Below are positions 1-5,375 of a stretch of 5,375 nt of DNA, piece by piece; positions within the stretch are counted from its first letter, which is position 1; each line of letters begins with the position of its first letter. The notes beneath the pieces were generated by a model. It searched no databases, was not told the DNA's origin, and was given only the letters and a program-made list of their open reading frames with translations. The stretch is from contig CAKKOZ010000074.1 in assembly GCA_919901335.1 (NCBI GenBank), forward strand, positions 1 to 5,375. Reading direction: 5' to 3'. Source of the stretch: Nitrospiria bacterium (GTDB lineage Bacteria > Nitrospirota > Nitrospiria > JACQBZ01). The position numbers and the translations under genes were made by a program.

Positions 1-398
1 ACGGTCAGGCCAGCCGCTCGCGCCCGCTCGGCCGCGGCGTTGTTCACGATCCCTTCCTGCATCCAGACAACCTTGGCCCCGATCGCAATCGCATCTTCCA
101 CAATCGGAGGGACATCTTTCGGCGGACGGAAGATATCGACGACCTCGATCTTCTGCGGAACTTCCCTTAGGCCGGCATAGACCTTCTCACCGAGAATCTC
201 GTCCTTTGCCATCGGATTCACCGGGATGATCGTGTAGCCGTGCTCCTTCAAATATTTCGGGACAAAATGACCCGGTTTTTCGGGATTGGATGAAAGACCG
301 ACGACCGCAATCGTTTTGTATCGGTCCATCACCTTGCGGGCTTCTTCATCCGAAACACGGAAGGCCGGCAGCTCGCACATTTCCTCTTTGTTTTCCAT
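1..398 (-). CDS. CoA-binding domain protein (YccU-like), 3' end cut off by window edge
   Basis: I translated this from the reverse strand. It gives 132 full codons from the ATG at 398 and stays open to the left edge, so the last residues and stop are missing; the family is usually about 140 residues, so little is lost. Residues 28-62 form a Rossmann-type nucleotide-binding start: a strand (TIAVVGLS), the conserved SxNPxKPGHxVPKYL stretch and the closing GYTIIPVNP, typical of CoA_binding_2 (YccU/YmcF-like) proteins. Later landmarks are VDIFRPP (87-93) and the VVWMQEGIVNN segment (110-120). The family resembles the CoA-binding domain of succinyl-CoA synthetase and acyl-CoA synthetases, but lacks catalytic domains; its physiological role is poorly known. 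The start is supported by AGGGA at 405-409, six bases upstream. An internal ATG at 380 lacks an obvious site. The gene lies 13 bases after the small membrane protein gene, implying one operon. Confidence 0.9.
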   Translation of the reverse strand, partial: MENKEEMCELPAFRVSDEEARKVMDRYKTIAVVGLSSNPEKPGHFVPKYLKEHGYTIIPVNPMAKDEILGEKVYAGLREVPQKIEVVDIFRPPKDVPPIVEDAIAIGAKVVWMQEGIVNNAAAERARAAGLT

Positions 399-405
399 GG
401 CGATT

Positions 406-417
406 CCCTGATCAGGG
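406..417. repeat. 12-bp perfect palindrome CCCTGATCAGGG at the gene junction
   Basis: The palindrome spans the TGA stop of the small membrane protein gene (412-414) and includes most of the AGGGA ribosome-binding site of the CoA-binding gene. As RNA it could form only a four-pair stem with a GATC loop. It may be chance, or a weak modulator of translational coupling. Confidence 0.5.
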
Positions 418-660
418 CTTTGATGAGGCGATCTTCTCGACCGCCTTCGTGATCCGGAAGAGTAGCCACAACCCGATCACGACCACGGCCGCTTTGACGA
501 CGCCGTACAGGCCCCACCACCAAAAATATCCGGCCATCATTCCGTAACCGTAACGATGGCCCTCCTCGGCCATCATGCCCCCTCCAGCCGTTTGGGCCAT
601 TGCCCAGGAACCGACCCCAACCAACAGAATCGCGATGATACCGAAAATAACCTTCTTCAT
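412..660 (-). CDS. Small membrane or exported protein, Met/Gly/aromatic-rich, function unknown
   Basis: This encodes 82 residues ending in TGA at 412-414. Residues 1-22 look like a signal peptide or signal anchor: MKK, a hydrophobic core at 4-17, then AMA before Q23, a plausible signal peptidase I site. Residues 26-50 are rich in Gly, Met, Tyr and Trp, with GMMA twice (28-31 and 40-43), one His (H35) and three consecutive Trp (47-49). A second hydrophobic segment (about 51-68) is followed by a basic tail (R69, K72, K76, K81). The likely topology is a short periplasmic loop, one membrane helix and a cytoplasmic C-terminus. I chose the ATG at 660 because AAGGAG lies six bases upstream and the product then begins with a classic signal peptide. 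The longer reading from 714 would add 18 polar residues and start before the predicted transcription start. I do not recognise the family. The Met/His content could suggest metal contact, but that is only inference. Confidence 0.82.
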   Translation of the reverse strand: MKKVIFGIIAILLVGVGSWAMAQTAGGGMMAEEGHRYGYGMMAGYFWWWGLYGVVKAAVVVIGLWLLFRITKAVEKIASSKP

Positions 661-666
661 GACCGT

Positions 667-672
667 CTCCTT
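667..672 (-). promoter_or_regulatory. Ribosome-binding site that decides the start of the small membrane protein
   Basis: On the minus strand this reads AAGGAG, six bases before the ATG at 660. It favours that start over the longer in-frame ATG at 714, which has no comparable site. Confidence 0.85.
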
Positions 673-692
673 CCATTGTGGATGTTGGAACC

Positions 693-709
693 GACGCTCG
701 ATGGGCGTC
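693..709 (-). repeat. Small inverted repeat in the leader of the membrane protein gene
   Basis: GACGC (693-697) and GCGTC (705-709) can pair around a seven-base loop, inside the predicted untranslated leader. A second, partly competing pair, TGTGGA (677-682) with TCCACA (708-713), surrounds it. The two arms overlap at 708-709, so the leader could switch between folds, but the stems are short and chance is possible. Confidence 0.3.
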
Positions 710-718
710 CACACGGAT

Positions 719-748
719 ACTATAACACCCCGTCCTAAAAAGATACAA
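719..748 (-). promoter_or_regulatory. Candidate sigma-70 promoter for the membrane protein/CoA-binding operon
   Basis: On the minus strand there is TTGTAT (-35, 743-748), an 18-base spacer and TATAGT (-10, 719-724, five of six consensus positions). The -35 matches only three of six positions. Transcription would begin near 712, giving a leader of about 50 bases before the ATG at 660. Confidence 0.4.
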
Positions 749-765
749 GCGGACCCGGACTTCTC

Positions 766-1530
766 TTACGGGGCTTCCGTCAGGGGCGTGATGATGTAGG
801 AACGGCTCTTCGCGTCGTGGGTGATCTTGATCAGTTCATGCTTCGCCGCATCTTCAAGCAGCTTGCTGAAGGAGTTGTAGCCGTAGTAGGACTCGTTGAA
901 AGAGGGCTGCTTGCGCTTCATCGTCTGCTTGACCATCGAGCCCCAGATCACCTCCTTGTCCTCCCGCTGCAGCGCCTCGATCGTCTCGAGCAGCAGCTCG
1001 AAACATTCCTTCTTCTTCTCCGGTAATTGGGCAACGGACCTGGGCTTCGGCTTGGAGGCGCGGACGAGGTCTTCGTAATAAATGAACTCGTCGCAGTTCG
1101 AGGCCAGGAGCGCCGAGGTGGAGTTTTTCACACCGACCCCGATCACCTGCTTGTCGTTTTCCTTCAGCTTCGAGACGAGCGGCGTGAAATCGCTGTCCCC
1201 CGAGGCGATCACGAAGATGGTCACGTGCTCTTTCGAGGCGGCCAGCTCCATCGCGTCCACCACCAGCTTAATGTCGGCGCTGTTCTTCCCGCTGTAGCGT
1301 TTTTGCGGAATATCAATCAGCTCGATTCCGGCTTCATGGAAGGTCCGCTTGTATTCCTTGTAGACCTCCCAGTCGGCATAGGCCTTTTTGACAATCAACT
1401 TGCCCTTCTCGACCAGCCGCGCCAGGACCTTGTTGATCTCAAAGCTGGAATACTTCGCCTCGCGCACGCCGAGCGCGATATTCTCAAGATCAATAAAAAG
1501 CGCCAGTTTCGATTCCTCCGATGCCGCCAT
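766..1530 (-). CDS. NYN domain (PIN-like nuclease) protein with C-terminal OST-HTH/LOTUS domain
   Basis: This encodes 254 residues ending in TAA (766-768). Residues 8-155 form a NYN/LabA-like domain: the opening strand LALFIDLENI with D14 and N17, then SADIKLVVDAMELA with D86 and D92, then IASGDSDFTPLV with D112 and D114. These are the acidic positions expected to bind metal in PIN-fold RNases, so the site looks intact. A Lys/Pro linker (about 156-174) leads to residues 175-250, which match OST-HTH/LOTUS: a helical start, WGSMVKQTMKRKQPSFNESYYGYNSFSKLLE (key W196, P209, F211, Y216-G217-Y218), then a C-terminal strand pair. NYN plus OST-HTH is a known architecture thought to act in RNA processing or decay; the substrate is unknown. 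There is no signal peptide, so it is probably cytoplasmic. The start at 1530 has AAGGAGG four bases upstream. The in-frame ATGs at 1566 and 1563 lack a site and lie in or before the predicted -10. The gene is divergent from smc. Confidence 0.92.
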   Translation of the reverse strand: MAASEESKLALFIDLENIALGVREAKYSSFEINKVLARLVEKGKLIVKKAYADWEVYKEYKRTFHEAGIELIDIPQKRYSGKNSADIKLVVDAMELAASKEHVTIFVIASGDSDFTPLVSKLKENDKQVIGVGVKNSTSALLASNCDEFIYYEDLVRASKPKPRSVAQLPEKKKECFELLLETIEALQREDKEVIWGSMVKQTMKRKQPSFNESYYGYNSFSKLLEDAAKHELIKITHDAKSRSYIITPLTEAP

Positions 1531-1534
1531 CAGC

Positions 1535-1541
1535 CCTCCTT
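1535..1541 (-). promoter_or_regulatory. Ribosome-binding site that decides the start of the NYN/OST-HTH gene
   Basis: The minus strand reads AAGGAGG, four bases before the ATG at 1530. A second purine-rich GGGAGGAG lies just upstream. This places the start at 1530 rather than at the upstream ATG pair (1563 and 1566). Confidence 0.8.
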
Positions 1542-1553
1542 CTCCTCCCGCCG

Positions 1554-1583
1554 AACATACCATCATTTAACCGACTGCGTCAA
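1554..1583 (-). promoter_or_regulatory. Candidate promoter of the NYN/OST-HTH gene
   Basis: On the minus strand there is TTGACG (-35, 1578-1583, five of six consensus positions), an 18-base spacer and TATGTT (-10, 1554-1559, four of six), preceded by a TGG extended -10 element. Transcription from about 1547 would leave a short leader of roughly 17 bases that still includes the ribosome-binding site. Confidence 0.5.
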
Positions 1584-1595
1584 CCCTCCTGGGTT
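1582..1595. repeat. Dyad abutting the NYN gene -35 element
   Basis: AACCC (1582-1586) and GGGTT (1591-1595) are perfect inverted arms around four bases. The dyad overlaps the first two bases of the predicted -35 hexamer on the minus strand, where a repressor or activator site could sit. It is short and may be chance. Confidence 0.3.
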
Positions 1596-1597
1596 AC

Positions 1598-1635
1598 ATC
1601 CACTGGATATGGTGGTATCGATCGTGAATCACCAC
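1598..1635. other. Central part of the divergent intergenic region, with weak dyads
   Basis: No gene is visible between the two candidate promoters. The stretch contains ATCC-act-GGAT (1598-1608) and a longer imperfect dyad, GTGGT (1612-1616) with ACCAC (1631-1635), about 14 bases apart. These sit between the two promoters and could bind a shared regulator, but none matches an operator I recognise. Confidence 0.25.
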
Positions 1636-1654
1636 TCAATATTGTATTTTTTTC

Positions 1655-1683
1655 TTTACTTTCCAATAGAGCTATGGTATAGG
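1655..1683 (+). promoter_or_regulatory. Candidate promoter of smc
   Basis: TTTACT (-35, 1655-1660) is separated by 17 bases from TATAGG (-10, 1678-1683), which carries an upstream TGG extended -10 element. Each hexamer matches four of six consensus positions. The T-rich tract just upstream (about 1641-1657) could act as an UP-like element. Transcription would start near 1690, leaving a leader of about 50 bases. Confidence 0.5.
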
Positions 1684-1700
1684 TTTTGGTCAAATTGTCA

Positions 1701-1724
1701 GGGTGCGGTTCAGGCGTTGCACCC
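1701..1724 (+). promoter_or_regulatory. Leader hairpin ahead of the smc ribosome-binding site
   Basis: GGGTGC (1701-1706) and GCACCC (1719-1724) form a perfect six-pair, GC-rich stem with a 12-base loop. It ends seven bases before the AAGGAGG site and falls within the predicted smc leader. It could influence mRNA stability or ribosome access. No T-run follows it, so it is not an intrinsic terminator. Confidence 0.45.
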
Positions 1725-1731
1725 GAACAAA

Positions 1732-1738
1732 AAGGAGG
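1732..1738 (+). promoter_or_regulatory. Ribosome-binding site of smc, with short spacing
   Basis: AAGGAGG lies only three bases before the ATG at 1742, closer than usual. If only AAGGAG pairs, the gap is four. It supports the ATG at 1742 over the in-frame GTG at 1703, which would add 13 residues not expected before the conserved SMC N-terminus. Confidence 0.8.
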
Positions 1739-1741
1739 GCC

Positions 1742-4700
1742 ATGTATCTAAAGAAACTTGAGATGATCGGGTTTAAATCGTTCGCCGAGTCCACGGCGGT
1801 AATGTTTCAGCCCGGAATCACGGCGATCGTGGGACCGAACGGCTGCGGCAAGTCCAATATCGTGGATGCCGTCTTATGGGTCCTGGGTGAGCAGAGCACC
1901 AAGGCGCTTCGGTCCGACCGGATGGAGGATGTGATCTTCAACGGCAGCGAAACCCGACGGCCGCTCAACCTTTCCGAGGTCATCCTCACCGTCGGCGATG
2001 TTTCCGGAGAGGTCGCCGGCCAGTTCGGCGATTACCAGGAGATCGAGATCGGCCGGCGGCTGTTTCGTACCGGTGAGAGCGAATACCGGATCAACAAGAC
2101 CCCCTGCCGCTTGAGAGACATCCGCGATCTTCTGATTGACACGGGCGCCGGCCACAAAGGCCATACCATCATCGAGCAGGGAAAAGTGGACCAGCTTTTA
2201 AACGCCTCGCCGCTCGAGCGGCGCGAGCTGATCGAGGAGACGGCCGGCATCTCCAAATACAAGCTGCGCAAGGCCGAGGCCGAGCGAAAATTAGAGGCGA
2301 CGCTTCAGAACCTCCTCCGCGTCCGTGACATCATCGGCGAGGTCAAGCGCCAGATCAACGCGCTGGACCGGCAGGTCAAGAAGACCGAAGTCTATCAAGC
2401 CCTTCAGTCCGAATCCCGTGGGCTTGAATTAAAACTGCTGGCGTCGGAATTCCAGGCCCATCATCAAACGCTTTCGGAAACGCTCAAACAGATCGCCGAT
2501 CTTAAAACAAGCGAATCCGCGCTGCGGGCCGACCTGTCCCGATTCGAGGCCGAGACGCAGGCGATCAAGATCGGCGCAGTCCAGAAAGAGGCGGCCCTCG
2601 CCTCGCTCAAGCAGTCGGCCTACGACACCCAGACACTGATCCACCGTCAGGAAAACCGGATCGAGCTTCTGCAGAGCCAGATCCATGCCTGGGAAGAGCA
2701 GCGGGCCAAGCTGCTCCAGGAACAATCGCGGCTGGAACATGCCCTATCTCAATCCATGACGCAACGGGAAGAAACGGAACGGCAGCAGCAAGAGGTCGCC
2801 GCCGTGCTGTCGGATCGTCAACGCCGATTGACCATCCAGGAGACGGCCATGACCGAGGTAAACGGACAGCTCTCGGCTCAGGATGCCACGCTTGATGAAA
2901 ACAAGACCCGGCTGTTCGAGGCGCTCGCCGCGATGACCGAAGTGAAAAATCAGACCGCCTCGCTTGAATCACGGAAGAGAGAGATAGAACGCATCCAGGA
3001 AAAGGGCCGGGCGGAGTTATCATCGGTCGAGCTCCAGCTTGACCAGGCCGGGCAACACCTGGCGTCCGAGCAGTCCCGCCGGGCCGTGCTGATGGAAGAG
3101 ACGGCCCGCATCGAGGCGGAACAGTCCCGTTGGGCCGCGGCGCTGGCCGGCCGGCAGGCCGCACTTGGGACCTTGACCGATCAAATGAATCGTCTTCGGG
3201 AAACCGTCACCCTCACGCAGGCGCGGCTCGCCTCGCTTCTCGAGAACGAAAAGTCCATCACCACGACACAGACCGGAATACGCGCGATGCTTCTGGAACA
3301 GCCGTGGGTGAACAACCGGCTGCATGGAATGGTGGCCGATCTTCTGGATGTCCCAAAAGCCTATGAGCCGGCGATCGAGGCCGTTTTGGGCGACCTTCTC
3401 CAGGGCTTATTGATGGACGACCACACAACGATCAAGGAGATCATTGCCCAGATAAAATCATCCCATCGGGGACGCGGGCTGTTTCTGCCCCGGACCCCGC
3501 GGTCCCGGATGACGCCCAGCTTCCCTAACCCGGGTACCCTGGCCGGAATCGTGGGCCCGGCACTGGAAAAGATCATCGTCAAACCCGGCTACGAGGCCGT
3601 GGCCCGGATCCTTCTCGGCCACGTACTGATCGTCCAGGATCTCGACACCGCCCTCTCACTCTGGAACGGAAATCCGATCGGCTATACGATCGTAACGCTG
3701 GAGGGCGAGGTCGTTTCACCCGAAGGCCTGCTCTGGGGAGGACACCGGACCGAAACACAGCAAGGCCTTCTCAAGACCCGCCGCGAAATACGTGAAGTGG
3801 AAGACGAAGCGGTCCGGCTCAAAACCGAGCTGGCCCGGACCGAGGCCGAGAAATCCGCGCTGAACGCGGAGCTCGACCGGCTGATCCGGCTTCAACAGGA
3901 CATTGCGGTACAACGTCAGCAGCAGGAATCCGACGGTGCAGCGCTTCGGCAGACGATCGCCCTTCTGGAAGCCGACCGCACCCGGCTGGAAGAACGACGC
4001 GGCCTGCTTCAGGCCGAACAGGCCCAGGAAGCCCGGGACGCCGGCACGGTCGAGCGGGCACTGGCCGAAACCCTCCGCCGACTGGAGGACCGGCTTCAAG
4101 AACAGCAGCGGATCGAGACTGAGCTCGCGCGTCTTCAAGAAACGGCCAAGGATCTCTCCGAAAAACGCGAAACCCTTCGGGCCGAGGTAACGCAGTTAAA
4201 GGTGGATGTCTCGGCGCTGATCCAGCGGGAAGCGGCGCTGTCCCGGGAACAGAATCGCCTTCAGGACGAACAGGCCGCCTTAAAAGAACAACAGCTTCGT
4301 CATGCCACCGAGGCCGCGAGTCTGGAATCGAAAGGGCTCGCGGACCGCCGGGATATTCAGGAGACCGAAAAAGCCATCGGCGTCCTGGGCGCTCAACTCT
4401 CCGAAACGCAGAATCGGCTGTCGGTCGAGACCGAATCCTACACGACCGATCTGGGACAGATCAAACAGCTCGAAGACCGGCTGGGCCGGACCCGGGCCGA
4501 GCTGGGCCGCGTGGAAAAGACACTCAATGAGATGGAGGTGCGGCAGACCGAATTGACCCTCCGGATCGAGCATCTGACCGAGCAGGCCTCGACCCATTAC
4601 CGGACCGTCCTCGAGACCGAGGCCGGAGAGATGACCGAATCGGCGGACTCGATGGATCCGATCCAGACCCGGGAACGCCTGACCGAACTGCGCGCCAAGC

Positions 4701-5374
4701 TGGACCAGCTGGGGCCGGTGAACCTGGCCGCGATTGATGAATACAAGGAGCTGGACGAACGGCATCGCTTCCTGACGACGCAGGAGGCTGATCTTACCCA
4801 GTCCATCGAGGACATGCAGTCGGCCATCTTGAAGATCAATCGGACCACCCAGGAGATGTTTCACGCGACCTACACACTGCTGCGCGAAAAATTCAAGGAG
4901 GTCTACCGGAATTTCTTCGTGGGCGGCGAGGCCGACCTGGTCTTACTCGACGAGCATAACGCGCTGGAATCCGGGATCGAGATCGTGGCCCAGCCGCCGG
5001 GGAAGCGACTGAAGAGCATCACCCTCCTGTCCGGGGGGGAGAAGGCCCTGACCGCGATCGCGCTGCTGTTCGCCAGCTTCCTGATTCATCCCAGCCCGTT
5101 CTGCGTGCTGGACGAGATCGACGCGCCGCTGGACGAGGAAAACATCCGCCGCTTCCTCAAAGTCCTGCGCCAGATGACGGACCATTCCCAGTTCCTGATC
5201 ATCACGCACAACAAGCGGACGATGGAGCACGCCGATCTTCTCTACGGCGTCACGATGGAAGAGGCAGGGGTGTCCAAGCTGGTCTCGGTCAAGCTGGAGG
5301 CCAACGGCAACGGCCACGCCGCCGTTAAACCCGCCGTTCGCGCGGCCGAAACCTCACCCACCGCGACGGCGTAA
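1742..5374 (+). CDS. smc: Chromosome segregation ATPase SMC, complete
   Basis: SMC is the ATPase core of bacterial condensin. Homodimers joined at the hinge work with ScpA/ScpB kleisin partners on the nucleoid to compact and segregate chromosomes. The 1,210 residues fit the usual length of about 1,150-1,200. The N-terminal head has Walker A GPNGCGKS (31-38), R57 in the ALRSDRMEDVIF region and the Q-loop IIEQGKVDQLL (Q146). Coiled coil runs from about 160 to 525, very rich in Glu, Gln, Arg and Leu. The hinge (about 527-668) shows YEPAIEAVLGDLLQG, GRGLFLP, LLGHVLIVQDL and VTLEGEVVSPEGLLWGG. Returning coiled coil (about 670-990) ends at LGPVNLAAIDEY (990-1001). The C-terminal head has signature LSGGEKA (1096-1102), Walker B VLDEID (D1124, E1125), D-loop APLD (1128-1131) and switch H1156, so every ATPase element is present. 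A 24-residue Ala-rich tail (1187-1210) follows the conserved end. ATG 1742 follows AAGGAGG. No scpA, scpB, ftsY or rnc is visible; the window ends right after the stop. Relatives such as MukB and RecN lack this motif and length combination. Confidence 0.97.
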   Translation: MYLKKLEMIGFKSFAESTAVMFQPGITAIVGPNGCGKSNIVDAVLWVLGEQSTKALRSDRMEDVIFNGSETRRPLNLSEVILTVGDVSGEVAGQFGDYQEIEIGRRLFRTGESEYRINKTPCRLRDIRDLLIDTGAGHKGHTIIEQGKVDQLLNASPLERRELIEETAGISKYKLRKAEAERKLEATLQNLLRVRDIIGEVKRQINALDRQVKKTEVYQALQSESRGLELKLLASEFQAHHQTLSETLKQIADLKTSESALRADLSRFEAETQAIKIGAVQKEAALASLKQSAYDTQTLIHRQENRIELLQSQIHAWEEQRAKLLQEQSRLEHALSQSMTQREETERQQQEVAAVLSDRQRRLTIQETAMTEVNGQLSAQDATLDENKTRLFEALAAMTEVKNQTASLESRKREIERIQEKGRAELSSVELQLDQAGQHLASEQSRRAVLMEETARIEAEQSRWAAALAGRQAALGTLTDQMNRLRETVTLTQARLASLLENEKSITTTQTGIRAMLLEQPWVNNRLHGMVADLLDVPKAYEPAIEAVLGDLLQGLLMDDHTTIKEIIAQIKSSHRGRGLFLPRTPRSRMTPSFPNPGTLAGIVGPALEKIIVKPGYEAVARILLGHVLIVQDLDTALSLWNGNPIGYTIVTLEGEVVSPEGLLWGGHRTETQQGLLKTRREIREVEDEAVRLKTELARTEAEKSALNAELDRLIRLQQDIAVQRQQQESDGAALRQTIALLEADRTRLEERRGLLQAEQAQEARDAGTVERALAETLRRLEDRLQEQQRIETELARLQETAKDLSEKRETLRAEVTQLKVDVSALIQREAALSREQNRLQDEQAALKEQQLRHATEAASLESKGLADRRDIQETEKAIGVLGAQLSETQNRLSVETESYTTDLGQIKQLEDRLGRTRAELGRVEKTLNEMEVRQTELTLRIEHLTEQASTHYRTVLETEAGEMTESADSMDPIQTRERLTELRAKLDQLGPVNLAAIDEYKELDERHRFLTTQEADLTQSIEDMQSAILKINRTTQEMFHATYTLLREKFKEVYRNFFVGGEADLVLLDEHNALESGIEIVAQPPGKRLKSITLLSGGEKALTAIALLFASFLIHPSPFCVLDEIDAPLDEENIRRFLKVLRQMTDHSQFLIITHNKRTMEHADLLYGVTMEEAGVSKLVSVKLEANGNGHAAVKPAVRAAETSPTATA

Positions 5375-5375
5375 T

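Noticed and set aside
329..748. A 139-codon minus-strand frame overlapping the membrane and CoA-binding genes
   Set aside because: It is out of frame with both supported genes, which have good start sites and recognisable features.
725..765. Possible terminator between the NYN gene and the membrane protein gene
   Set aside because: There is a short T-run, but only four-pair arms (GTCC/GGAC) are available, and the T-run falls in the loop rather than after a stem.
1703..1741. GTG at 1703 as an upstream start of smc
   Set aside because: It lies inside the leader hairpin, lacks a ribosome-binding site, and adds 13 basic residues before the conserved MYLKKLEMIGFKSF start.
1027..1761. A 244-codon plus-strand open frame opposite the NYN gene, running into the smc start
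   Set aside because: It is antisense to a well-conserved protein, its product looks like a shadow translation with no recognisable fold, and it crosses the intergenic promoter region.
2607..3164. A 185-codon minus-strand open frame within smc, rich in Arg and Pro
   Set aside because: Its composition is typical of a shadow frame opposite a GC-rich coiled-coil gene, and no domain is visible.
4280..4864. A 194-codon minus-strand open frame within smc
   Set aside because: It is antisense to the SMC coiled coil, in GC-rich DNA where long shadow frames are expected, with no ribosome-binding site or domain.
1742..5374. The large ATPase as a defence-type SMC (JetC/MksB/Wadjet or RecN-like)
   Set aside because: It has the full-length canonical SMC arrangement with hinge, long arms and LGPVNLxAIDEY, and no JetA, JetB or JetD partner genes are adjacent.

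Overview
The window is 5,375 bases of moderately GC-rich bacterial DNA (GC content not counted). It reads as ordinary chromosome, with dense genes and clear Shine-Dalgarno sites. The host is a Gram-negative-like bacterium. The style of the SMC protein (an N-terminus beginning MYLKKLEMIGFKSFAE, and LRSDRMEDVIFNGSE after Walker A) recalls Nitrospirota, NC10 or deltaproteobacterial lineages. That placement comes from memory of the family and is low confidence. I see no insertion sequence, CRISPR array, tRNA, rRNA or integrase.

Layout. Bases 1-398 (minus) hold most of a CoA-binding-fold protein that runs off the left edge. Bases 412-660 (minus) encode an 82-residue membrane or exported protein, 13 bases upstream of the CoA-binding gene and almost certainly co-transcribed with it. 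Bases 766-1530 (minus) encode a 254-residue protein with an N-terminal NYN (PIN-like nuclease) domain and a C-terminal OST-HTH/LOTUS domain, probably acting on RNA. A 211-base divergent intergenic region (1531-1741) carries candidate promoters for both flanking genes and several small dyads. Bases 1742-5374 (plus) hold a complete 1,210-residue SMC chromosome-partitioning ATPase that ends one base before the window does.

How the genes relate. SMC is the core of the bacterial condensin (with ScpA and ScpB, not seen here). The NYN/OST-HTH gene is its divergent neighbour and shares its upstream region, but nothing in the sequence links their functions. The membrane protein and CoA-binding gene form a short transcription unit with its own candidate promoter at 719-748, possibly also reached by read-through from the NYN gene, since I see no convincing terminator between them.

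I do not see a clear previously undescribed system. The items most worth a second look are the Met/Gly/aromatic-rich small membrane protein coupled to the CoA-binding gene, the bacterial NYN-LOTUS protein next to smc, and the dyads in the smc leader and intergenic region.
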